The position numbers were made by a program, and so were the translations under genes. The notes under the pieces were generated by a model, which worked only from the letters and a program-made list of their open reading frames with translations, had not been told where the DNA came from and searched no databases. A stretch of 64,000 nucleotides of DNA from contig JBCAML010000003.1 of NCBI GenBank assembly GCA_038503075.1, forward strand, positions 2,852,001 to 2,916,000, in the 5' to 3' direction. The stretch is from Gyromitra esculenta (Eukaryota; Ascomycota; Pezizomycetes; Pezizales; Discinaceae). Positions 34,867 through 46,092 of the stretch are shown here, piece by piece (the first letter of the stretch is position 1; every line of letters begins with the position of its first letter).

Positions 34867-35210
34867 ACTACAGGCTCGGGCTTACCCTTCCTATTGATGG
34901 CTCCTGTGGTTCTGAGCTATCAGTAAAGGGACCTCTTCCCGATGAATTAGTAATTGGTGATTGGCAATGGCTAAATGTTACCGAAGAGCCTGAGGAATCT
35001 GAAGAGCCTGTAGAGGAAGAGGATAAAGAAAAAACTGATGAGGAAGAAGATTATAATAAGGACGCGTTCTTTGTTGAACTAGACGGGACTGCAGCCCAGG
35101 TTGGGAGGCAAAAGAAGAAAAACTTGAAGATACCAGAAGCATTGTCTACCAAGCCCCGCCGCCAGGTGACTTGCGCAGCATGTAGCAATAAAAGCCATAA
35201 TGAGAGGTGA
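34867..35210 (+). pseudogene. C-terminal fragment of a transposase-like protein
   Basis: An open frame of 113 codons reads LPIDGSCGSELSVKGPLPDE and IGDWQWLN, then a strongly acidic stretch (EEPEESEEPVEEED), KDAFFVELDGTAAQVGR, a basic segment, and VTCAACSNKSHNER before a TGA. The last part looks like a cut-off zinc knuckle (C-x2-C-x4-H without the final Cys). Acidic tail plus knuckle is typical of the C-terminus of MULE-type or similar DNA-transposon proteins, but the family is not certain. No N-terminal part is visible upstream. Confidence 0.45.
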
Positions 35211-36961
35211 TTTCTTGAGAGAACCAACTAGAGTGGTGGTGATGGAGAACTCCTTCACTCGCTGGTAGATAGTAAATACACGTATTATTACAATATATAC
35301 ATTGTGCCTTGTGTGATTTACACAAAATCCTCAGAACGGGCGTCCATTCCTTTACTATATCGTGCCAATAAAGATATCTACAAAAGCTCGCTAATTTAGA
35401 GGTATTGGTGGTGGAGATTCAAGGCACAATTCTCCACTCTGCTGCTGCTGCATTGTTAGATGTTAACCCTAACCCTGATCATTATATTGCGATATTCATC
35501 TAGTCTAGGCTAATTACCAACTCTCCCAGTCCGGCCACGGTTGTATTTATTACTTGCGAGAAAATACGGTAATACTGGAATAGAAAAACTATCTAATACT
35601 ATGGAAAGATGTGTAGCTGCAAATGGTGGTAATGGTTTTTATGTATAGCTTGTGTCGTATTTATCTGAATATTTGATGTTGGTTTGAACGCGGTATGAAA
35701 TAGAATAAAAGATTTAATAATCCAAACCCGGAGGTTCCCATGTGGGTTAGGGTTTTCGGCTCGCTCGATACTTTTTAAATTCGTGAGTATAATATAGAGT
35801 AGAGTTACGCTAGCTTTCTTCCGTAGGGAAAGCGCATGCCAAGAGAAGCATTTTCTTCATTTTCTTGTTTGAAGAATCGGTTAGCCCGGCCTTTATCTTT
35901 AAATGATTGATACATCGTTGAGGGTTCCGGTGCAAACAATAACCCAGAGAGGGGGGAGATACATGTATTTTACAAGACCTGCTTATCTGCCACAGCCTGA
36001 TAGTACGTAGGTGGAATTATAGGTACCATGGGACCGACTGTTTTTTGCCACCTGTGCCCTGACGAAAAACGATGACTTTCGATTTGAGATGCCAACAGGG
36101 GAAATACACATGGCAGCGATTCAAGATGGGGGATGCGGTCTGCGGAGACTCCAAAGTCGCGAGGTGGTCTCTTCGCCGCCAACTCCCAACCTTCGAAAAG
36201 TAAAGGTGTCAAATTTGGCCTTGGCAGACCAATGAGAGAGAGAGAAAGCTTTGACCATTCCGTTTCCAGCCTGGTGGTAGGATCAGTTGGCCTTACGTAC
36301 GCAAGCCAGACTCGGAATATGCAAGTGTTCGCAAGCACAAGCTCGCGTTTCGAGCCTGCTTGTGGATTTGTGCGGACAGCTCTCTTCTCACACCCTCTCT
36401 TGTTCTCCATTCTCTCGCTCTAAAAGATTGCTTCTGCTCTTCTGCTCCTCCCTCTTTCCGTTATCCTCCCCAGGCACTCCAGCAGCTCCCTCTTGCTGAT
36501 CGCTCTCTGCTAGTTCGCCTTTAGGCCGTCTCTCACTTCCGCAGTCTTTCTCTAGCTTTTAAGCCCCCGTGGTATAGACACCATTTACTACTGTAGCTTT
36601 CCTCTGTTTTCCTCCTGGAACCACACCAGTCTGCTCTCCTTTTCCGATCACACGCCGCCTGTCCATAGTCCGGCTATTTCCCTCGCACCATCACCACATT
36701 CACCCACCCATCACCCACCCATCACCCACCCATTCACCATCACTTCTCCTTTGCTTTCCTCTCCCCCGTGATAAAATTTACTCCTTGCGTCATACCCAAC
36801 CCTCCCCCGCCCGTCCCTTAACATCATCCATCCCTTTTTCATCTTCCCTTATTCCTCCGAGCTCCTCAACTATTGTATCTGAGCTAAATTCAGTTCTCTG
36901 CCACCGATTAATTGCGTTTCCTCAGGGGGGAGGGCTTTGGCTTCTCGAGTTTCCCGCAATC
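35211..36961. other. Intergenic and long leader of the membrane-protein gene
   Basis: The first kilobase is AT-rich without genes; a short TTAACCCTAACCC telomere-like string sits near 35462-35475. From about 36400 the plus strand becomes pyrimidine-rich (CT-rich promoter), with a direct repeat of CCCACCCATCA (about three copies, 36695-36735) shortly before the downstream gene. Confidence 0.5.
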
Positions 36962-38329
36962 ATGAATTCTACCATCGTCTCGTGGGGCCTATTCTTATCG
37001 CTTGCTGGTGGCATTTATTGGGTGTACTTTTCTCCAAAATCCACCATCAAGTTTCGCTCAAAGCCCATCTTAGAAGATAAAGGGGCGGGCAACATCTTCC
37101 TCGGCGTCAGTGGGGTGGAAGGTACAGGAACCAACGAAAATAAGAAGAAGAAGAAGAAGAAGAAGTCTGCCCTTAGCAACACTGCACCAAAGGATATCGT
37201 CTCCACCGATGACGGGTTTAAAATCACTGAGTCCACCGATGACGAGGATGTCGCACAGGAGGAAGATCAGGCTGAGCTGTTGCGCAGACTGCAAAATTTG
37301 AAAGAGGGCAGCAACACTGGTGGCAAAAAGTCGGCTTCTGCCAGCTCTTCTACCCGCCAGCTTGCTCCCCAGAAGGCTACTCTTGCTGCTCCAGCTTCCC
37401 CCTTCGCTACTGCTTCTCAGACATCTTCCGCCGGCGCAGACGCTGATATCGATGAAGAAGAGGCCACTCAACTTCCGGGATCCGATTACTCCTCCCTTGC
37501 TCAACAATCTCTTTCATCCAACCCTGACGACATGCTTGAGACCTCTACCGGCGGACCTGGTGTTCTCAAAATCACTTCTTCTACTCAACTTCCACGTCCC
37601 CAAAAGCAAAAGACTGTTAGTACTGCGAGCCAGCCCGGCGTCCATTCGAACAAGAATGCCAAGAAGAAGGAGAAAAAAAGGGTCGAAAAGGAGACAGAGA
37701 AAGCAGACCAAAAAGCTAGATTTGAGCTGCACCGTGCTACGATGAGGGCCAGTGAAACCGCCAAGCAGAAGCCCCAATCGGCTGCCCCTCAAGCCTCTGC
37801 GTGGACTAGTAACAGTGATCGAACTCCCACAGTGCCTAAATCTACGGCAGATGGGTTTCTTGATACCTTTGCTACCCCGATGACCACAAGCGCATCTGCC
37901 ACTCAACACTCCCCGACTGATAGCGAAGAAGAGAAGCAGCAGATGAGGAGCACTCATCTTGACGATTCCTACTGGGAAGAGATCCCCGAGCATCTGACTG
38001 GGGGATGGAATGAAGTTCAGAAGAAAGGTCGCAAGCAGAAGAAGGCTGTTAGCGAAATGCAGACTAGCAAGAGTGAAGATGAGTCTACAGACGCCAGAAG
38101 CGGAAGAGAGAACTTCCAAAATAAGGCACCAGCAAAAATGCCTAGCAAAGCTGTGAGTAAGGTAGTGAAGTCGGTAAAGCCGATTGTTCAGAAGAAAGAA
38201 ACCTCGGTTGGCGGGAATGGATTTCAATTGTTGGATACTGGAAGCACAACAAGTAACACCAATAATTCTAGTTCTGATTGGGCTGAGGTTGATGATTTGG
38301 ACAACTGGGCTGTTCATCCCGAAGAGTAG
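36962..38329 (+). CDS. Single-pass membrane protein with a long charged cytosolic region, unknown family
   Basis: A single-exon frame of 455 codons plus stop from ATG 36962. Upstream in-frame codons reach 36785 but are low-complexity Pro/Ser-rich translation of the CT-rich leader, so the inner ATG is preferred. Residues 4-23 form one hydrophobic helix (VSWGLFLSLAGGIYWVYF) with basic residues after it, a signal-anchor. The rest is hydrophilic: a run of eight Lys (AAG repeat at 37141-37167), acidic DDEDVAQEEDQ, a KKKEKKRVEKETEKADQ helix, and a C-terminal part with DDSYWEEIPEHLTGGWNEVQKKGRKQ and a final SDWAEVDDLDNWAVHPEE. Trp/acidic tail motifs suggest a conserved interaction site. Function not recognised. 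Confidence 0.85.
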   Translation: MNSTIVSWGLFLSLAGGIYWVYFSPKSTIKFRSKPILEDKGAGNIFLGVSGVEGTGTNENKKKKKKKKSALSNTAPKDIVSTDDGFKITESTDDEDVAQEEDQAELLRRLQNLKEGSNTGGKKSASASSSTRQLAPQKATLAAPASPFATASQTSSAGADADIDEEEATQLPGSDYSSLAQQSLSSNPDDMLETSTGGPGVLKITSSTQLPRPQKQKTVSTASQPGVHSNKNAKKKEKKRVEKETEKADQKARFELHRATMRASETAKQKPQSAAPQASAWTSNSDRTPTVPKSTADGFLDTFATPMTTSASATQHSPTDSEEEKQQMRSTHLDDSYWEEIPEHLTGGWNEVQKKGRKQKKAVSEMQTSKSEDESTDARSGRENFQNKAPAKMPSKAVSKVVKSVKPIVQKKETSVGGNGFQLLDTGSTTSNTNNSSSDWAEVDDLDNWAVHPEE

Positions 38330-39050
38330 AATATGTTTCTCGGTGAAGGATATTTTCACATTTTTAATGCATTCGTTGTTTTTGCTTTTCGCTTGAAAGA
38401 AGCACTGGAATGTAGGGACTCGTTTTATTTTCTTCGCACGATATTTTGTGTCACTTTTGTCTTTTTCTTTTTTACCACTGCTGTTAGTTTTCTCACGTTG
38501 TTTTAGTTCCACAAAAATCAAAGATGGATGGGGGTGCTTGCTTTTTGTTGTGAGAGGGAAGGTTAACGCTAAGAGGCAAATAAATTTTGCGTAGTTGTCA
38601 GCTCCCTGGTGTTTTTAGTCATAATGTGGCTATTATTATTCCAGACTTGTAGGAATTTCTGTTGTCTTTCAGCGTTTATTTTCACATTTCAAGAGTTTAA
38701 TCTCTCAAGTTTATTCGGGAGAAATTAGTGGTATAGTTAACATTCCGTTTTTTTGATGTAGATATAGGTCTAGGAAGGCTGAAGACTGATTGGAAGGGTT
38801 TCGATTCTAGCTCTAAGAGATTTTTATTGAAGGCAAAAATTTAAAAACACGCCACTAGTGGGAAGAGTGTTCTAAGCAAGGGGTTATACTTATTCTTATA
38901 CCCTGATACCCATCTACTAACGGCGGGTAGATGAAAGATCTTATTTTTTCCGTATTTTTTTTTTCTAGCTCGCAAAAATTGGGTGATATTGTTTTCGTTC
39001 GTCGTAGTTTTATAATTGGTTGTATGCTCTACAAGGTGTGGAAATACATC
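38330..39050. other. 3' flank, AT-rich
   Basis: No gene supported; a long minus-strand ORF (38521-37514) opposite the coding region is an antisense shadow. Confidence 0.55.
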
Positions 39051-39590
39051 ATTGGATGACTTAGCCATACAAATGAAATGGGAGATGATCCCAAATGATG
39101 CATTAACAGGGGGTGTTCTATGTAAATGCATCACTTGATTTTTTTACAGACGATCTTACCACTAAATAATGCATTTACAAACGACTTTGCCAACGACTTT
39201 ACATTGACTTGCCAACTGTAAAGTCGTTGATGGTAAAGTCATTGGTAAAGTCGTAGGGAAAGTCGTCAAAAAGTGTATTTTTCTGTCATTTCTTAGGATA
39301 GCTAGTGTTACTATAAAGAATATACATCAGAATAGGTAGTATAGTAGTATAAAAGTCAGTAAGTCAACTGGATAGTATAGGTTCAATTCGTAGCCTAAAT
39401 TTTTAGCTTTGGTTTTATAAATTTTTTAAACTTTCTAGAGATGGGAAAGTCTTTAGTAAAGTCATCGGGAAAGATGTATAATAGCTCAAAGTATACATTT
39501 ACTGCTGCATTTACCCATACACCTTAGAAACGACTTTCCCACACAAGGGGCGATGCATTTACTGATGCATTTCCGCACCTGGTAGAGATG
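39051..39590. repeat. Region of interspersed short repeats, possible DNA-transposon remnant
   Basis: Two short motifs recur in both orientations: GCATTTAC (about 39120, 39168, 39506 and 39556, plus variants near 39567) and AAAGTCGT/ACGACTTT (about 39182, 39195, 39221, 39247, 39260 and 39532). A 13-bp stem CAACGACTTTACA/TGTAAAGTCGTTG lies at about 39193-39228. Repeats of this kind near both ends are typical of subterminal transposase sites (hAT-like elements). No ORF of a transposase is present, so a non-autonomous remnant is inferred. Confidence 0.4.
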
Positions 39591-41448
39591 GAATTTCTCT
39601 CTTGGAGGGCTGCAGGGACAACTGCAGGAACTGGTTAAGAAGGTACTCGGAGCAGGTAATAGGTACAAGGCTCTAGCAATAAGTGACCGAGTAGTAAGTG
39701 TTTGCATGCATTATAAGGCAGCATAAAAGCGGTCGATAATAATCAAGAGTTGTGATCACAATCCTTAGTTGGACATGCATGTATAAAAGCCACGAATGGC
39801 ACAGTGACTCTGTCTCAGTGGCCGAGTCACTCAACCGCAATAGTAAGGTAAAAAGATAGTTTTTTTCTCCTACACCCTCAAGGATCTATTTCAGATTACT
39901 TCATGTGATGTAGTACAATTCACTTGTGCTCTTTCATGGTTTTTGAAAGCAAAGAAACGTTTAGTTGTGCAAGGGATTTGCCAATTCATTCCTACCGTTG
40001 TTTGGCGGTGAGTTAGGATTAGCACTCGCTTGTTTTGCTGTAGACTCATGCCCGTTCGGTCACTTATTGCTAGGGTATTGTACCCGGAAATGCAAGTTGC
40101 TGGAGGGCTCAGGTGATTGGGTGATTCGGTAAGATCTTATTTTTTCGGCTGGTTAGAATAGCTTGCGTTTCCGAGTACTTTTTGCCTGCTTCGAGTGCCA
40201 CGTTATATGTAATTTTGATTGGGTGGAAGTTACAACTTACAAACTGTATTCATGACCAGAGGCGCGCAATACCGATAGGGCATGGCTCTACTCTATATCC
40301 TGACAACAACTAGAATTGTTGTATCAATCGATCGTAATAAATGGGGTGCGATGATTGGGTGGATGTGGGTATTGATATTTTAAATATCGGACGTCTCCGA
40401 AGCTCTTCAATGTTCCTGTTAGATTTTCAAGCGTGTTTAGGAACCGTGGCTGAACTCATCCTCTAAAATAGAGTATAGTATCCCGTTGGTACCTACCTAG
40501 TACTACCTATTTGCTACCGTACGTGCTCTCGAAATACGACCTGAAAGTGCTCCAAGCTGAGCCCAGTATGGTACAAAATGTGGCCGAATCAACTGTTTTC
40601 GACCACTCAGAAGCCCCCTCACAAGAAATGTGGCTCACGCAGAGACCGAGCTTCTGGGTGGACCACCCAGTACATACGGTACATGTACTCGATAGCAGAG
40701 TAGTTAGGAATATGACGGAGCAAGCTTTGCAAGGCATGAGTGGCATAATTACCCTTACGTCGTATGAGGCTGAGCGTGATTACTAAAGGGACCTAGGGAC
40801 AGCATTGTGGCATCTGTTAGGGACGTCAGCGGTCAAGCTTCAAATAGCCAAACCCAACCTTCATGTGGGTAGCCAATGATGTACTTTTTATTTAGAGAAT
40901 AAGATATTATATTGTGCACAGTAGACTTGATCGAAGATACTTCATTTGGTGCAAAGTGGAGCGACAGCTGACGGCGTTGAACAAGTTTGGCTGGTCAGGA
41001 TGCTACAAAGGGATGAGGTGTGTTCTGACCACCTTGCCTCTCCGTCACTGTGCCCTAGCAGACCTCTCAACCCCCTCTGGTCCAAGAAGGTCCTTTCCTG
41101 TCTTCCCCTACGTCTCCTACCCAAACAACCACCCCTCCTCCCTCTACCCCCCACTACCCACCCACTCCCTTTCCCTTCTTTCTGTTCAAAAGCCATTCTC
41201 TCCTCCCGTTTTCCGTCCCAACCACACTTCTACTTTTATCTTTCTCGCTTGCTTGGGCTGTTCCCGGGATTCGTTCCTTCAAGCTTTAGTGTCGATCTAT
41301 ATTCTCCTTCCTGAGCTCTGCATCTTGTCCAGCTGGAACCTAAGCCTCTGTCATCATTACTCTCCCCAACCTTTCCCTTTTTAAAGCTCCTGCCTTAAAA
41401 TTGTACAATAACAGTAATAACAACCACTGCTACCAGCAAAAAGGAACT
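39591..41448. other. Intergenic, upstream of the SURF4 gene
   Basis: No gene supported. ORFs on both strands at 40507-40786 overlap each other and carry no motif; a small palindrome TGGGTGGACCACCCA lies near 40656. 41040-41240 is CT-rich, as expected for the promoter and leader of the following gene. Confidence 0.5.
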
Positions 41449-42706
41449 ATGGCACAGATTAGAGGTACAGCGAACTATCACCTTGGCCCAGATCACAGGC
41501 CATTCGTTAGTTCCTCGCAATCAGCGGCCACATCGGACTCATCACCCCTCGATGCGATCCGCGAACAGACAAGCAAAATTGAAGATATGCTAGATACTGT
41601 TGCAGAGCCTATTAAGCCGTGAGTTTTTTCTCTTTGATCTGCAATGAGGGATGTAGGGGACAGTGGTTTGCTGGGGGACAGAAGTTGAGATTCGCTAACG
41701 AACCACATTTTAGATATCTACCGGCAATTGGTCGATTTCTCATCGTTGTCACTTTCCTCGAGGATGCGTTGAGAATAATGACCCAGTGGGGCGATCAACT
41801 TCAGTATCTTCATGATTATAGACGTAGTTCGTGCGCTCCGTTCTCCCCAAACCCAAAAGGCCACCTGGCCCTAAAGAACGAGAAGTGGAACTAACACGCG
41901 ATTCCTATTTTGCAGTTCCTTGGGGTCTTACACATCTTTTTCTTTCTCTCAACGTGATCGCTATGCTTGTTTGCTCTGTCTTGGTCATTGCCCGGCGTCA
42001 CTCGGAATATGCCGTTGGCGGTCTCCTCGGCGTTGTTGTTACCCAAGCTCTCGGTTATGGTCTGATCTTTGATCTTAACTTCTTCCTCCGTAATCTTTCG
42101 GTGATGGGCGGTCTGCTCATGGTCCTCTCGGACTCATGGCACCGAAAGCGGTTTGCGTTCGCTGGTCTTCCACAGATCGACGAAAAGGACCGCAAAATGT
42201 ATTTCCAACTTGCAGGAAGAGTTCTCCTCATCTTTTTGTTTATCGGATTTGTTTTCTCGGGTGAGTGGAGTATCACTAGGGTTGTGGTCAGCATGCTCGG
42301 TTTCGTCGCATGTGTTATGGTTGTTGTTGGGTTTAAGGCAAAGTGGAGTGCTGTCTTGTTGGTGGTCATCTTGAGCATTTTCAACTTGCTAATCAACAAC
42401 TTCTGGACTGTGAGTTTGTTTTGTTCAACCTTTGCCATCAATTTCACCATATGATTATGCACTTTTCACTGACAGGATGTAATACAGCTTCACCCTCACC
42501 ACCCCCACAGAGACTTTGCCAAATACGACTTTTTTCAAATTTTGTCCATTGTGTAAGTTTACCTCTAATGTAGCTAAAAAGCTACTTACTCGAAAAAGAC
42601 GTGATCTAAAGCTAATGATACTTTTTGGTAAAGTGGTGGTCTTGTCCTCCTCGTCAACATGGGCCCTGGACAATTCAGTGTAGACGAAAAGAAGAAGGTC
42701 TACTAA
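41449..42706 (+). CDS. ERV29: SURF4/Erv29 cargo receptor
   Basis: Five exons (41449-41618, 41714-41823, 41916-42409, 42488-42552, 42634-42706) give 303 codons plus stop (yeast Erv29 310 aa). After a cytosolic N-terminus come seven or so hydrophobic segments, with family blocks YLPAIGRFLIVVTFLEDALR, QWGDQLQYLHDYR, PWGLTHLF, LNFFLRNLSVMGGLLM, NNFWT and KYDFFQ, and the end VDEKKKVY. The KKVY tail fits a KKxx COPI retrieval signal. Erv29/SURF4 collects soluble secretory proteins into COPII vesicles and cycles between ER and Golgi. The minus-strand 285-codon ORF opposite its 3' half is an artefact. Confidence 0.95.
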
Positions 42707-43452
42707 TTCTTGCGATATCGTTTGCAGGCGACAGGTATCTTCTTGGCAGGAATTGTGGGTGTGTGAGTCATTTGATAGTTGTGGGCTTGATCGCAAGATA
42801 AAATCTTGGAAAATCATGGATTGGACGATTATATGATTATTGCGACCTGTGGGTCGGGGAGGGAGGAAGGTTTGTATAATCAATTCGCACAAATCACAGT
42901 AGGGGTAACAATTGTTACGGGGCCAATAACGTACAGAAATGTTTCTCGTGTGCGTTTGCGTTTCGGCATGCCGTGGTTTTTTGTTTCTATTTTTCCTTCT
43001 AGGTGGCGCTTCGTGCTTTTTTTTTTGGCATAGTTGTATGTGTGACATTCTTAACGGTAAGCCGGCGACGAGAATATAAATGGGCATGGACACAGCTGGA
43101 AAGAAAAAGAAAGTAGATTTATTCATTTTTTTATAGACTGGGGAAACCTCATGGAATGTACGAGCGGTTATGATAATCGCCAGCCACGAAAGACTACATG
43201 TAGCCTCCATCTTGGTTTCGAATTTCCACAATCTGAGACGTTGCTGAGAAGAAACTTCATAAGATGTCACTCGAGAAACATCTCTCCCGGGTAAATCCGT
43301 TACATCTAACACAAACCCCCCAGTTATTAGAACAGCATGCCTAAGTCGATAGGGAAATTAGCGCAACCAGCGAAATCTTGGTTGTTAGGGGAGCAATAAT
43401 TACTTCCAAATCATTTCCACATAAGTCAGAAGACACCATAGACTGTCAGCTA
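42707..43452. other. Intergenic between convergent genes
   Basis: 3' flanks of the SURF4 and release-factor genes. No gene supported. Confidence 0.55.
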
Positions 43453-44346
43453 TCAGTGATTGTAAGCTTTGGGTGATGACTCCTCAGAGGTGGCTGTCTC
43501 TTCGACAGTCTTAGCAGTTTCGCTTATCTCACTTATGGACCTAAGATTAAATTCTATCCCGAGTGCCGGGCGATCGTCCTCAGCTTCATCCTCATCCTGA
43601 GTCTGTTCGTCAACAGCAGCAGATTTTTCAGCTTCTAACTTGGCATATCTAGTGTTGATCAGTATACTGAACAAGTTTTTGCTTTCTTTATTTTACTTAT
43701 CCAGTTTGGGAAATAAGTGTGAGTGAGTTATACTTTCGTTTGGCCTTTTTCGTCTTGCTAGCCTTTTTCTTCGACGCCTTCTCTCTTAGCTTCGCAGCTC
43801 TACTTTCGTCCCCTTTGAATCGTTCCTCCAGTTTCAAAGCTAGAATATTCCTGGCAATTTTACGGTTTTGTTCTCGTGATCTGGTTGCTTGAGATTTGAC
43901 AACCAGGCCTGTTGGAAGATGCTTCAACTGAACAGCAGAAGCGGTTTTATTCTGTAATTTTTCAGTGGTCAGTGACATTATTCCTAGGAAGTTGTCTATC
44001 TGCCTATAGCAAAAACTTACAACTATACGGGTATCAGCATGTCGTGTTAGCGATTGTGACCAGGGACAAGATGGGATGGTAATTAACACTCGCTCTTTTG
44101 GCCGCCGGGTCCACTAAATCCTCATATGCTGTGATTAGAACAATACTCCAAGCTGTGGTGTAGATACCAGTGATTTGTATACCTTCCCTTCAAAAATACT
44201 TCCACAATTTCATCCTCCTCAACTGATGGCCTTGGCGGCATCTGTTTGGCCCAGAGAGCGGGCGAACATGATAGGGTTCTTGAGAACGCTTTAGGCAAGC
44301 GAAATAAGTTGGACACAGGGTTTAGTCGTATTCGTGAGGCTATCAT
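43453..44346 (-). CDS. Mitochondrial class I release-factor-like protein (GGQ; Rso55/mtRF-R-ICT1 group)
   Basis: Exons 44346-44183, 44113-44094, 44022-44021, 43951-43734 and 43648-43453 give 199 codons plus stop. The N-terminus (MIASRIRLNPVSNLFRLPKAF, ending SPALWAKQ) is a presequence. The RF-1 domain starts PPRPSVEEDEIVEVFLKG, then [29 protein letters not shown] and RSREQNRKIAR; GGQ is the peptidyl-tRNA hydrolysis loop. A Lys-rich helix (KASKKKASKTKKAKRKY) and an acidic tail follow. There is no codon-recognition domain, so it is a ribosome-rescue type factor of the mitochondrion. To keep GGQKINKT, exon 2 (20 nt) must end AAGA before GCGAGT (a GC donor), and a 2-nt exon TT must lie between TATAG and GTAAGT. 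Both neighbouring introns have good branch sites. The start ATG gives the shortest clear presequence. Confidence 0.85.
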
Positions 44347-44473
44347 TTGGATGCGTGGATGCGTGGATGCGTGTTTCAGGGAAATTTTCGACTCCGGTAG
44401 TTCCGACAAGAGGTTGGGGAAGGCTTGGCGTGGGGTAGTTGGAGCCTGGAATTCATGTATACTTGTATACATG

Positions 44474-44561
44474 TAATCAGTTCAATCACCTGATAAGGAT
44501 TCGGCTTATAAGGATGTTTTCCTGGGTATCGCTTTTCAATTTCTTTGGCGACGTACTCTTG
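44474..44561 (-). other. Conserved-looking coding fragment upstream of the release-factor gene, unidentified
   Basis: Between a CCCAG acceptor and a CAG/GTGATT donor, the minus strand reads VQEYVAKEIEKRYPGKHPYK then PNPYQ, which looks like real protein. A possible preceding exon (about 44650-44611) reads LKFLHGELTVTTSK before GTAAGT. It could be an upstream exon of the release-factor gene, a separate small gene, or a relic. Not recognised. Confidence 0.3.
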
Positions 44562-44569
44562 TACCAAGC

Positions 44570-45256
44570 TGGGTACGGCTTAGGGTGATTTCACGATACA
44601 GGTTACTCACTTACTTTCGATGTGGTCACGGTTAATTCACCATGTAAAAACTTAAGACTGCTTCACATGCGTGGTTGCAACTACTAGCTTCGAATCCGAA
44701 AGCGTATAGTAAACGCTACTCCGGGTATTCTTCTGATGAGTTTCGAAGCCTCCAGGGGTGTTGGAACTCTGCTCAACGTGCAATCCATAAATTATCGCTG
44801 GATTTCTTTATAAGGGTTGCTGCATTATAACGTATGAACATTCACTCGGAATGGACTGGTATCCTTCGATCGTAACAACCGGAATTATGTTCCAAATGCA
44901 CCAGAATTTTAAATGCAATTTTTATAAGCTTAATAAATCACCAACCACCGCCCCCCCTAGATATGCATGGGGCAGTGTATTAGACACAGGAGAACCATTC
45001 TCTGACGAGTGCATAGTTTTCTCTTTGTCTTTGAAAAAGTTATGAATAATTTAACTTAGTAGTTATTTCCCATCGAAACACATTTGTTTATCAAGTTGTA
45101 CTACAACAAACTCAACTGAAGGGCTATTGCCGAGAGATCTTTAGAGCAGGGAACAATTAATATCTATCCCACCAATACCGTAATATCTCGTACAGAGGGA
45201 ACACGCCCGGGCCGGGGGTATTGGGAACTGGCCTTGGCCAAATCAATATTCGAATA
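44570..45256. other. Intergenic
   Basis: No further gene supported apart from the possible exon noted at about 44611-44650. Marks the transition from host genes to the transposon-rich end of the window. Confidence 0.5.
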
Positions 45257-45428
45257 CAGTCGCGCCTTGTTATAAGGGACGTGCATAATTCGTGGGTATT
45301 TGTTCGTTATAGAAAATATTTCCTTACAGGAAGTTTTGAGTGGTGCTAGGAAATCAGAGTTGCACCCAACTTCGGTCCGTTATTGCAAATTTCCATTATA
45401 TCGAGGTTCCTTATAACGTGTTTCACTG
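45257..45428. mobile_element. Possible old Tc1/pogo-like MITE
   Basis: The left end is CAGTCGCGCCTTGTTATAAG, preceded by TA. The right end, on the opposite strand, is CAGTGAAACACGTTATAAGG. The CAGT terminus and GTTATAAGG core match, with divergence between. The right flank is TG rather than TA. No ORF. Confidence 0.4.
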
Positions 45429-46092
45429 TGAAAGTACAGTCCCTACCGAGAAGTGTTCGTGATCGCTTAGTCAGCGCGCATACACATCAAAAAGCATCAA
45501 CCGTGACGGGTGAAGTAAAAAAATCGAATTACTCAACAATGAGACTAGCTAGAGACTTCAAAGAAAAAATATAAACTACTATTAGATATTAAATGAATCG
45601 GTTAAAGAAAAAGATATATACTGTGGTACCTAATACTCTTTTAGTACTTGGTATACCATCCCCTAGCTTGAATTACTGCCTCCACCCGGTGAGGCATAGT
45701 CCTCCACAAATTTTCAGAAAACTCCTCAGGAATAGTCTTCCAGACCAAAGATAAAACTTCTGGTAATCTCTGCCTGACCTTCTCAGGCCCACCAGGTGTC
45801 TCTTGTATCTTAGGATATTGTATTTAAAGGCATTTCACGGATTAAGGATTGGGTATAGGGTTAGGTTTCGGTTTGATGGTTGCTAATGGGTTTTGAGGGA
45901 TAATGTCTTTGTATTTCGGTTGTTATCGGCTATTGGATTCTGAATAGAAAAGCGGGGTATCTAAGTGATGGATTTTGTTCGTTCTTTGTCTTCTTCTTCT
46001 TCTTCTTCTTTCCTTAAGCAATGTTCTCGTTTACCTTCTACTGTGTTTATTCAATACCATCTCGGTTCTATCTCAAAACCCTCGCTGTCGCT

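Noticed and set aside
35455..35480. TTAACCCTAACCC telomere-like repeat
   Set aside because: Only about two units; no array and no subtelomeric context.
37514..38521. 335-codon minus-strand ORF
   Set aside because: Antisense to the charged membrane-protein gene; Leu/Ser/Arg-rich product mirrors the Lys/Glu/Gln codons of the real gene.
39381..39410. GGTTCAATTC, a tRNA B-box-like string
   Set aside because: No matching A box at the right distance and the flanks cannot form an acceptor stem. No tRNA gene was found in the window by eye.
40507..40786. Mirror ORFs of 79 and 91 codons on both strands
   Set aside because: They come from one palindromic, stop-poor segment; neither product has a recognisable motif.
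42455..43312. 285-codon ORF on the minus strand opposite the 3' end of the SURF4 gene
   Set aside because: It lies antisense to well-supported exons and 3' flank of the SURF4 gene, and its product has no motif and a low-complexity composition.
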